64,000 nucleotides of DNA from Clonostachys chloroleuca (lineage: Eukaryota > Ascomycota > Sordariomycetes > Hypocreales > Bionectriaceae). The notes below the pieces were generated by a model. The model had not been told where the DNA came from, made no database searches, and saw only the letters and a list, made by a program, of their open reading frames with translations. Each line of letters starts with the position of its first letter. Within the stretch, counting starts at the first letter, position 1. Both the position numbers and the translations under genes were made by a program. The DNA is taken from the NCBI GenBank assembly GCA_037952775.1, contig JBANAY010000004.1, positions 6,510,001 through 6,574,000 on the forward strand, read 5' to 3'. Shown one piece after another: positions 1 through 9,532 of this stretch.

Positions 1-1405
1 CTCAAGTAATGATGCTGAAGCACACCCATGCTATTTTGAGAGGCAAATTTAAGCACTTGTGCTAATGAATAACCTCCGTCTATATTTTGTTAGGTGAAGG
101 CTCTCAGTGGAATGTATGTATCATACCAGCAGCTTTAATAAGAATCTCCCGGCGTGCATCATGAGGTTGAAGGCCAGCAGGGAAGCCTGCCCGGACACCC
201 CAGTCGGACATTGAAGCGCCCCAACTATGCGGGGATCTAGACTCAGGGGATGAGCCACTTGATGTCCATTTAGGGAATACTGGCTTCGTTTCAATATTCC
301 GATCCAATTCAAGGATCCCATATGATTGATTGTCTGGCCGCCTGACGTTAAGTATCTCATCAACGGTCTTGTAATCAGCGAATGCTCCAGCCGAGATGCA
401 ATTTCCGAGGAGGTGGAACACTGGTTGTGCGAAAAGCGGTGGTGGTTTATCATCAGACGATTGGAGTTTCTCAGGCAATGGATGCTCGGGCCTACGGATG
501 GTAAGCAAATATTGATATAGATATTTGAGGCACGTACTGGTTTTTGTCTTTTCCTTTGCAAAAGTTCCTGGTAAATTTGACACGAAATTCTGGCTCCCCG
601 TTGGTCTCCGCAATATGCCATTCTAGGTCCTAAAAATGAATTAGCTGGCGCAGATTTCTCTTCCTTGAAGAAAATATTACCTTGTATACAGCCATGATAA
701 CTTCGTGCCTCCTAGCAGATGTGAACGACTGTACATTGAGGAGGTTCGTATTATCAATCCTCATTCCTTCGTGTATATAGTTATAGGAGTCGCCCGTCCA
801 GTGAAATATCTGCATGGTTGTATAATTCTCTATTGTGAGAAACTTTTTTAGCTTTTCTGCTTGTTTACCTCGAGGAAGGTCGTACTTCGTGGCCATCTCA
901 TCTTCAATATACTAAAGCTAACGGTAAGTGGCAGCGTTGCATGGAGAAGTCAATTTACATACCGGAGCCATAGACCTTTTAAACGCTTCAGGGATTTTTG
1001 TGTGATGTTGGCGCTCCCACTGCTCTGTGAACATTCGCAGCTTTACCCGTAGCGCACTAGGGTAAGGTTTTCCCGTCTTCTCTCCTGTCTCTGGGTCCTC
1101 GTGTAGCCTACCAATCGTGGTAACAACCAGATATTCTCCAAATGACTTTAAATATTGGAGGTCAAGAGGTGTTGCCTTAGGGTACTCAATCTGAAACCTA
1201 GGATATTTAGTATACAGAGTATCGTCTTCTAGAGTTATTATTCTTACTCTTCCCAATACTTATACGCTCTTTCATATCGTTCTTTTGATATAGGCTTTAG
1301 CTCACGGCGGACCGGATATGGATCGACTTCAGAAGGCTGAAGAACGATACCAAGGCGTTTCAATTCTTGGTATCGCTCTAAACGGGAAGATACTTTACTC
1401 TTCAT
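1..1405 (-). CDS. DUF3435 tyrosine recombinase, Starship-captain type (3' partial)
   Basis: A tyrosine recombinase of the DUF3435/'FluG-domain' family, the family that contains the captains which mobilise Starship giant transposons in Pezizomycotina. Six exons splice cleanly with GT-AG introns: 1248-1405, 963-1197, 681-911, 538-629, 127-491 and 1-61. About 380 residues are visible without a stop. Seen landmarks: a TIGRLHEDPETGEKTG block in exon 2; a TSAR segment with the first catalytic Arg (about 706-722); the HDARR box (His-x-x-Arg, about 149-163); and an HHY segment with the candidate nucleophilic Tyr codon at 6-8. The start is uncertain: Met at 1405 is preferred because it opens a charged N-terminus, but the frame stays open to Met 1534. 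The C-terminus lies off the left edge. A captain is normally the first gene at its element's 5' end and points inward, so any element would extend to the left of this window (inference). Confidence 0.8.
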
Positions 1406-1560
1406 TGCTGTAGCTGGATAGAAGGGTATTTCAAGAATTATCTTGGGACGAATAAGCACGATCAAAGAGGGGTAGAGACGATATTTATACTTGGCTGAGA
1501 TAGGTGGTAGGGTGAAAGAAGTTCTGGCAAACAATCAATCAGATAGAACCACCCCCTTAA

Positions 1561-1633
1561 ACTCAGGCGCTTGAAAATTGAAGTCCTGAGTAAACCTGAG
1601 TGTACCTGAGATGCATTGAACTAGCGCCTGAGT
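1561..1633. repeat. Inverted repeat enclosing 10-bp-phased CCTGAG repeats
   Basis: ACTCAGGCGC at 1561-1570 is the exact reverse complement of GCGCCTGAGT at 1624-1633. Between the arms CCTGAG occurs at 1585, 1595 and 1605, spaced exactly 10 bp, and the right arm contains a fourth copy. The array sits just upstream of the recombinase gene and just downstream of the stop of the neighbouring regulator. The spacing of about one helical turn suggests binding sites for a protein, possibly the recombinase itself at an element end. That role is inference. Confidence 0.7.
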
Positions 1634-1709
1634 TCTTCCTGCTTAGGGCAGCGATGGAAAAAAATCAAGATTCGACGACTGTAACAACGTGAGCTACTGA
1701 GCCGAATGA

Positions 1710-4152
1710 TTACTCCGCTTGGGCCGAATCATCAGTCGGTAAGTCTACCTCACGTTTGAAATTAAGTAGCCAATACCGGTTATTAGCAGGAGTTTGGTTC
1801 CATGGATCGTCACTACATAGAGAGGCAAATCAGTAAAAGAGTACGGTGGGGTTAAGGGCAGACTGCACTTACTCTTGGAGCATGATCCATCGCGCATGAT
1901 GCCGTAACTCTTCATCCGAGGGGATGTGTTGGGCCGGGTTGCGAGTCGACGTGGTGCTTGCAACGTATCGTGAGAGTTCACTGGTAAGGCGTCTATAGCA
2001 ATTGCTGTCGTGAAGGAACGAGGAGGGTGGCTTGGCATCTATGGGCTGTGAAGAGGATACCAAAGCTATTTCGCTTTCGTGCGTCTCGTTGATAAGGTCA
2101 GCTGGTGTTTCTAAAAATGATTGCCCCAGAAGGTTTTGAGAATCCAACGTGCATGTTGTATCCATAGCCGAGAGAGGGAAACTCTTGACGGGTAACAACC
2201 CGGCACGCTGACGAAACGTTTCAAGCCATCCCGTAGAGCCAAATCCTAAACTCTCAAGGAATGGGAAAAATATTTCGGAATGAATGGATGAGACTTCTCC
2301 GAATTGGAGAGCGATCCTGCCAGCATCGGACAGTAGTCCACCGTTCTCAATAGTCAATCCCAACAGGACAAAGGTCTCAACATATTTCTGAAGCTCTATC
2401 TCTAGGCCACAATCTTGAAAGATATTGTCTTTTCCGTGTATCTGTAACTGTGTAATTCGAAACTTGGACGAATCCTTCACTGGCCGCAAACGGGCGCGCT
2501 GAGCAATGTCCTGGGATGACATGAGAAGATGACGTAACCACGAAGGTCGTGCAACGACTGGGACTGGGCAGAGTAATTCTGAACCAAATGTGACGCAACA
2601 TGCCTCATATTGAAGTTCGAGGTACGACGGTTCGCGGTGTTCCATGTTGAGACAATTGATCCAGAAGTGCTCTAGCTCTAGTATGAGCAAGTCGAAAGCG
2701 CTTATTGGAGTTTCGGGGGGCCTTTGCTGGGTGGTAAAAGGCAAAGGTGAGGATCGTTCGGCGTGGATGAAGTTTGTTATGAACTCAAGATCAGTATTGG
2801 TTACTATAGTAGCGAGATTATGATGTTACTTACATGGAGGCATGGGATTCTCTACCATGTCAAGAACATGCTCCTCAAAAACCCATTCACCCGTCCAATC
2901 CGCCATTGTCATCCCATTCTTGAAGTGTTCCGCAAGATGGTCTGTTCTGTCAGACCAGGAATTTCCGACGGTGTCGCGAAAGTCGCACCGCCATCGTACC
3001 TGCTCAACCACCTGTTTCCATTTTTCCACAGGACACCCCCTAAAACCAGCCATATGGACCAGCTTTAGATGTTGCAGGTGGTCCTTTCGATAGAACAAAC
3101 CTTTTGATCCTGCCCTTTGGCTACAACTCATTGGGTTGTGGCTCACTAGATGCGCTTGGTCTGGGTTCAGCTCCCCACAGTAGACACAAGCATTTGTACC
3201 TCGGTCATCTATCAAGATCGTAGGGCCATGTGGAGAGCATACCCATTGCTCTAATGAGAGGTGGAGGCAACGTTCATGCCGCTTCCAGTTATGTTTTATT
3301 TTGAAGGTCTCTGTGCAGAAGGTGCATTGAAACATGTGATCAACTTGCGTGAGGGAACTGAGCGGGTTGTGGGCTGGTTTTCGTTTGGGGAGCCGGCGTC
3401 GCCTGCGCTTGATTGATTTCTGAAGGTGCTCCATAGTACTGGTTGATCCTTGGCTTCCGCTTGAATCCCTGGATTTGTGAGACACAGCATAGTAGGAAGA
3501 TGCAAACGAGCTACCGCTTGAGTAAGAAGCAACGGCGCTGTTTGCAGACGAATCGTCCCTGTAGGGATCTAAGGGTTTCCTGGAGTCGGAAGAGTGGTGT
3601 GAAGCTGGCGCCTGGGTCAGGACTGCGTGAGCGATTGAAAACGCTGTGGCGGATTCTTGATTAGGAGGGGCGTTTTGCCATCTCTCCAATGGGTTCATTT
3701 GCTCAAGAGAATCATCCAAATTGAGGTCGGCTGGTGGAATAATGGGGGTTGAAGGGCGGTGACGGGGGTGGGGTGTGCGTCGCTTTCGAGCGTTAGAACC
3801 AACCCAATGTCTATTGTCGGCAAGCCCAGTCTGTCTTTGCATTCTCTCGATGACAGTAGGATACGGCTGCTGCGGGTGGCTTTCAAACCAGTCCTTGAGA
3901 ACTCGACGTGACGTCGAGGAAAAGCGCGCCCCATTTTTTGCAGGCTTAGGAAATAATTTGAGACCCGAAAGAGTCTGCATTTTTTTGGAGTGTGAATGGC
4001 AAATTTGGCCAGTTAGGTCCGTTGGGCTAAGCTGGTGGTATCGAATTGTGTGGAAAGGGCCTTGGATCGGTGCCGAGGTCGAGTCCCTGCGTGTCACCAA
4101 GATGGGAAAAGAAATCCTTAAAGGAGAAAGGAGCCTCGTCAACCACGTCCAT
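1710..4152 (-). pseudogene. Homeobox plus C2H2 zinc-finger transcription factor, 5' end disrupted
   Basis: A nuclear regulator of the fungal homeobox/C2H2 class. The long exon (about 2834-4152) has a homeodomain-like block (LKDWFESHPQQPYPT then QTGL, NARKRR), a Ser-rich linker, and C2H2-type fingers (CTFCTETF region and a second CVYCGE region). Exon 1873-2803 follows, and after a 60-bp intron (1813-1872) exon 1710-1812 ends with the family-typical DDDPWNQTPANN block. Problems: the expected N-terminus beginning MDVVDEAPFSFKDFF (Met 4152) meets an in-frame TAG after about 41 residues, and a one-base shift separates it from the homeodomain frame. The homeodomain is also a few residues short around its recognition helix. 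The only splice that joins the 2.8-kb junction in frame would remove just 30 bp (2804-2833). Translation could restart at Met 3980. It may be decaying or mis-assembled. Confidence 0.6.
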
Positions 4153-4550
4153 GTCGATTAGCGTAGGGAGTAGCTTACGTAAAGGTGAATGAAGCTTGAA
4201 GAGTAAGGTGAATGGTGGTGTCATGACAAGATTGCAGGTATTGGCCAACTATTCGCCTGTCTATGTTGGGTTTCTTGGGACAAAGCATACTCGTGCTTCC
4301 TGCTGGGGGAGGTACATTCTAAAGCGAGGGGATTTGGGTATGGTTGCAAGTATTCGTTGACCCCTCGATTTCTCTAAACTTACTTCTCTCTCTAAGCCAA
4401 CTCCACATCGTGTCTATTTCTCCCTTCAGAATCTGGTTGCCCCGCAGGCTCCGCCCTTCTACCTTTGAGCCTTCTCGAGATTCCCCTTGCCCACTCCATG
4501 AAACAATTGCAAAGCTCATTATCAAGAACAAGCGCCAATCCATACTGTTC

Positions 4551-5051
4551 TCACAAATCCATCCCCCAAAGCTCGCCGTGAGAATTGTGAGGCTTGAAGT
4601 GTTCGTCATTCTCATCGCATATCTTGCGGAACCCTGCTGCCGTGTATAGCCGGATTGCTTGAAGTAAGATGCTCTGTGTCGATAGTACCATCTTTCTGTA
4701 ACCCTTTTCCTTCGCAAAATCGATTGTTTTCTGAATCAGCTGCTTGCCCAATCCCAAGCCCCGAGCTGTGGGTTCCACGATCAAGAATCTCAGGCGGGCA
4801 GTGTCTTTTCTTTGTTGGTCTCTACATACGGCAACGCATCCAATGAACTCGTCATTGCGCTCAGCGATCCAAATTCGATCTGTGACTGGGTTGAAATTTT
4901 CCATAAAGTCAGTCATGGCACGGGCAAAGTAGATTTCCGCGCTGCCGTCCCAACCATACTCTTGGCAGTAAATCTGGCCGTGGCGGTGGATGATGTAGCC
5001 AAAGTCCCCAGGCCGGGGGTCTCTGAAAGTAATTTCATTTGTAACGCCCAT
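4551..5051 (-). CDS. GNAT-family N-acetyltransferase
   Basis: An intronless 166-residue protein with the layout of a single-domain GNAT acetyltransferase, which transfers the acetyl group of acetyl-CoA to an amine. The N-terminal half has the HRHGQIYCQEYGW segment seen in bacterial-type GNATs. The acetyl-CoA pyrophosphate loop is ARGLGLGKQL (about residues 95-104), following the beta strand RLRFLIVEP. The C-terminal part has the typical LYTAAGF strand/helix. The substrate cannot be inferred. The start is the first Met before the conserved core. Next to it lies the homeobox/C2H2 gene on the same strand; the 400-bp gap shows nothing linking them. The bacterial look and lack of introns would fit an old transfer, but fungi carry many such genes. 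Confidence 0.85.
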   Translation of the reverse strand: MGVTNEITFRDPRPGDFGYIIHRHGQIYCQEYGWDGSAEIYFARAMTDFMENFNPVTDRIWIAERNDEFIGCVAVCRDQQRKDTARLRFLIVEPTARGLGLGKQLIQKTIDFAKEKGYRKMVLSTQSILLQAIRLYTAAGFRKICDENDEHFKPHNSHGELWGMDL

Positions 5052-6019
5052 AATATGTTGCTGGTAGTATCGTGGTGCTGGTGCTGTCTCGAAATGTTCT
5101 CCGTGATGTTTAATGCGTGTATTAGTTATTTCTATTCATATATATATGTCAAAATTTACACCGCCGAATGTTCTACAACATGCTCGAAATGGTTTTCGTG
5201 TGTTCGTTAGGGCGCGCGCGAGTCAATACGGGGCCCGATGTGGAGTGCTAGTCAATCCAAAGGCGTGGCAGCCTATCCAATGAGTCTTTCATATTTCTTT
5301 CGTAGTTTGGGAAAGGCTCCGTACACCACAACAGGCACTCGCAAAAGATTTTGCCGATATTTGCCGAATACCCCGACTACAGCATGACTGATGGATGATA
5401 GGCCATCAATGTTAAAAATATAAAGATAAGATATGGGGTTGCTGATAATGCATTTGTTGTTGGAAATGACGAAATTTAAGCCAGGTGCGATGAGATCGAG
5501 ATGAGGTTCACTGAGAGGGGAACAGAGGACAAAATAAAGTCTCAACTGCTGAAGTTCATGGGTTCCTATCTCTCATACTTCTCTCCAAGCTTTTGCTTTC
5601 ACGTGAGCTACAACCTGAAAAGGTATACATTGATAAGTCAATTACTCCAACTTCACTCGACTGAAATTTCCCTCTCATCTCTCTTAATTTCTCCCCTTAA
5701 GGAAAAACTTCTGCCCGGATAAAGGTTATCATTTATCCCAAAGGGAAAAAAAAAAAAAAGAAAGAAAAAAGAAATCGGCTAAAATAGTAACACAACATCA
5801 GATATAAAGATACTAGTATTAATTGTAAATTATTAAATATTCCACAACGGTTCACATATACAAAACGTAGCAACTATTAGTATGCAATTTAGCCTGTAGT
5901 TAGGGGAGATTGTGGGTCAGTAGTTGTGAAAATACCTTTGGGTGTATGAGTACTCGCCGAGTGGCAAATAGATTGTTAGAACCACGATAGATGCAAAGTA
6001 TCGAAAACAAATTTGCCCT
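5052..6019. other. Spacer without recognisable gene
   Basis: No gene is recognised. A minus-strand open frame at 5273-5545 (90 codons) has no similarity I can identify. An impure A-rich tract lies near 5747-5775. The right part becomes AT-rich and merges into the GH35 remnant. Confidence 0.5.
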
Positions 6020-7703
6020 TCACTGGATGAAAACTCACACTGCCGTAATCATAAGTAGTCGGTGCCCAAGGCATTCCTAGGTTACCCCAATTCGTCCCTC
6101 CATAGGTCTTTATATGAAACTGCTGTCAGATCTGTATCTTTTCATGGAAGTATTACCGACTATTATAGGCTTTTAAACGGATTACATACCATATATATAT
6201 TTATTATACTGAATCCTAGCTGGTATAGGTCCTTGTAGTAGGCCCGCCCGAACTGTTGATTGAATTTGTCGACGCAAACTTCAGGACCGGCGCCTGACTA
6301 GCTCGTAAAGGCACCTCCTTGGAACTATACAACGACTTGTTAGCCTGAGGTAAAGTATTTGAGCAAAGGCCGAGAGCAAGTCTGACCCCGTTTAAACAAA
6401 TTATCATACCTCAGGAGTAGACAGGGGCCCAGTTGGATTATGCATGTCGTGCCATTTATGAGGCAAACCATTGAACCACCAAGGCAGCTGGCGCCAGCCC
6501 TCTCTTTCCCACTATTCATGCTTTGTTAGCGATGATTATCAAGGCATGTTCGAAATGTATTGTTCGTAAACGACGTACACAATCAAACCCGAGGGGATAG
6601 GCGTCATAACCCTTTGAGAAGGAAAACATGGTCAGCGGTCTATTATCTTCGTCAATCAGTCTATCTGATGGCGGAACTCACGATCATATCGACCTCATTT
6701 AGTCCTGGAATAATCACGCGGGAAAACGGTGACTCATCGCCGTCGTTGCTGTGAAGTGGGACCACGATACCCCCATCCCGCACCTGACGTACAACCCTCG
6801 CGATATACTCAGCATCCGGCGGATCTGGATTAGTTTGGCTATTTGTCAAGAAATACACATTTTCTAGCTGGTAGAGAACAACAGGGCTGCCATTGGTAAT
6901 TTGCGCATCAGCTATAATCTTCGTGATTTCCCTCGCGTAGCTTTCAAGTAGGGGTATATTGTTAGCCAGCGCTCTCAGTATATAGTGGCCCTTAGTCTGC
7001 CTCACGAATAAGAGCTCAGATCTCCCAGGAGTACATACTTGTTCGTCGTAGGCGTCATTGTTATCTCGAAGCGTGCCGTGAAGGCGCTGTAGCTAGCCAG
7101 GAATACCACCTCCACCCACTTCAGCGTTAATGTACGGTCCCGGGCGCTATGTATAGTTAGATAACGAGAATGAAAGTTCCGGCTCGTTAACGAATTACAA
7201 CAGAACAACAGAAAAAGAGAAACAACTAACAGCAATAACCCATAAACTTGCTTCCAGAGCTGCATTTAAGAAGGCCCGGATTGAAAACACTCTTTCCGAG
7301 GAAAACTCTCCAGGTTTTCCCTCCAGTAAAGCCCAGCCGATATAGATGGAGACAGTGTTAAAACCAAGAGCCTTGATCTTCTGAAGGACATCAAGCCATA
7401 GAGATAGTGACGGCAGCCTAATGGCAGATTGAAAACAGTAACGTTAGAACTACTTCGTATAGGCCCATGGAGTTCCAAATCTGATCAAACCGGAGATAAA
7501 ATTTACCTGAAGGGATGGAACTCAGCGGAATAGAGCATGAGTCTTTCGTTGAAAATCTTTACCGAATGAGTGTCCCAGGTCACGATGTCCTGCAGCAGAT
7601 ACGGGTCATCTGGGGACGGTGATGTCTTTTGGGCGACAGCGGCAGAAAAAAACCACTCCGCCCCCAAAGCGAGAACCAGGGAAGCTAGAAGCAGCAGTCT
7701 CAT
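6020..7703 (-). pseudogene. GH35 beta-galactosidase remnant (LacA-like), N-terminal part only
   Basis: A decayed secreted beta-galactosidase (GH35), which would remove terminal beta-galactose from plant polysaccharides. Met 7703 starts a signal peptide ([14 protein letters not shown]), then [15 protein letters not shown]. Successive exons joined by plausible GT-AG introns read IKALGFNTVSIYIGWALLEG, RPGPYINAEVGGGG, ITNGSPVVLYQLEN (the acid/base region), GYDAYPLGFDC, FQGGAF and YGGTNWGNLG, all typical of fungal LacA-type enzymes. Two Trp codons have become TAG (7093-7095 and 6298-6300), each a G-to-A change at TpG. Coding ends after roughly 370 of the about 1000 residues usual for the family, so the jelly-roll and C-terminal domains are missing. 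It cannot encode an active full-length enzyme. Confidence 0.85.
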
Positions 7704-8189
7704 GTTGAGATAACCACTTGGAAGTGAAATGTATTATTCTGAGGTGATGATAACCCGATATGGGTGTAGCAGAGGTGGATTTAAGTACTTGTTGCTCGAA
7801 GGACTTATGCAAAACGAGGTATCATTGATTCCCTTGCTTTGTAATCTAGGTGCAATGCCTACACGCGGCCCGGCGGTGCCCACCGGCACCAGACGGTAGA
7901 TCTTTCAAACGACTGCCAAATCAGTGTTATTCTGGCGCCAACCTCGGGTAGGCTGCACTTCCGTAATGTCTCTCAGTGCCGAGTGTTTCTCAGCTCTGGA
8001 CTAGAAGTTAAAAACCGACGGCTTAAACACCGGAGGCAAAATCTCGTAATAGCAAGCACTTCCTTGGCTTACTATGGTGCCAAGAAAGTTGCTGAGCAGG
8101 TGACAGTTGATCCCTCCTTCGGGTGAAGATGAACGAGAAGTAGAAAGCCGAGCTTAGCACATGGTCAGCCCTTACTGTATTACCTTTCA
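7704..8189. other. Spacer without recognisable gene
   Basis: Normal base composition. It presumably holds the former GH35 promoter. No gene, RNA or repeat was recognised. Confidence 0.5.
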
Positions 8190-8945
8190 TTATATTAAAG
8201 GTTAAAAAGCTTTTTTTTATTTAAAGTATCCTCTTTTAAACCCTGATTTCTTTTATATCTTTCTCTCCCTTCTTACTATCCTACTTATTCTTCTTATTAA
8301 TAGTAATCTACTTAAATAATACTATCTTAGATATAAGGAATTAGAACTATTTTAATCCCTAACTTCTTAATACTAAGATAGCCTTAGTATTAAGTTTATC
8401 CTTAGATATATATCTAAGGATATTTATCCTAAAGTAATATAGAGTCTTAATCTATTTTTTAGAGAGACTATTAAGTATATATTAATCTAGCTTTTTATTT
8501 TATTAGTTTTAATAGTTTTTATAAAGCTAATAAGTTTATAATTACTAGTATTAATCTTAGATTTTATTATATTTAGATAGATAATCTTATTATCTTTAAG
8601 AGAAGGTATTAAAATCTTATTTTTTATTATAATATATATATTCTAATTATTAATAAATAGTAAAAGTTATAGATATATTAGTATTAGTATTATAGCTATA
8701 GAGTTATTAGTATTTACTAGATTAATTACTAGAAAGATATATACTTAGTATATTAAAATATTTAGATTAATATAAGATAAATAAAGAAAGTTAGATAAAG
8801 AGAGTAGTTTTAATAGTTATTTAATATATAGCTTATCCTAATAATAAGTAAGTTATTAGTATAAAGATTTATAGAATTTTCTACTATATAATTATAGTCT
8901 TAAGCTAGTAAAGCTTTTTATTTTAATCTTTTATATTTATTATAT
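8190..8945. repeat. RIP-mutated AT-rich block (unidentified repeat remnant)
   Basis: About 750 bp made almost wholly of A and T. CpA, TpG and CpG are nearly absent, while CpT and CpC persist, the same signature as the large retrotransposon at 22.7-35.4 kb. Edges are abrupt. No terminal repeat or coding remnant could be recognised, so the family is unknown. It separates the GH35 remnant from the GH95 remnant. Confidence 0.8.
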
Positions 8946-9532
8946 TGAGTTATTAGATCTGACTTCTTCTTTTGTTTTAACTTTCTATCAAAACTCTCTC
9001 CGGTACACATGGTCAGGTTAGGCTCATGACCAGTTGAGGAGAGGCCCCTTAATCTCAGTGGAGGGTCAGCATCTGGTACCGGCACTATCCCCACAAGTTG
9101 TTCCCCAATTGCAAGGAACTTTGCGGGGTAAGTCGTGGGGAAAGCAGGGGAAGTGTCGGGGGAAGTAGCGGGATTCTGACCGGCTTTTGTGATATGGTGG
9201 GTTATCAAGAGGTTCAAGGGTACCAGCTCCCAAATAACCGTCGGCTCATCAAGAGCCCCTCAGTAGAGATCCAGCATCCTCATGATTTGTCGTCGGCGAG
9301 GCCCGTGGCAGGTTGCATGTTCTGAAAAGACCTAGGAAGATTGCGTCATGGTCTCCTAAAGCTGAATTATGGGCAGAAGCACTGACTCAAGGCAGCGGTC
9401 GAAGAATGACGGAGTATTGAGGCCTTCTAAATTCAGTAATAAAACAGCCATCGCCGCCATGAGCAGCTCACCTTTAAGGGTCAGTCCCAACGATCTTGGA
9501 AATTACTCTTGCACTGATATTAAGACTGCACT
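8946..9532. other. Spacer upstream of the GH95 remnant
   Basis: Normal base composition with short open frames on both strands, none recognised. It probably contains the old GH95 promoter. Confidence 0.4.

Noticed and set aside
1535..1745. Starship target motif TTAC(N7)A near the recombinase
   Set aside because: The TTAC at about 1710 is followed by G, not A, at the required spacing, and no minus-strand match was found.
1745..2038. Minus-strand open frame overlapping the homeobox/C2H2 gene
   Set aside because: It is the intron and shifted frame of that gene's last exons, not a separate gene.
2377..2601. Minus-strand open frame inside the same regulator
   Set aside because: Alternate-frame shadow of the exon at 1873-2803.
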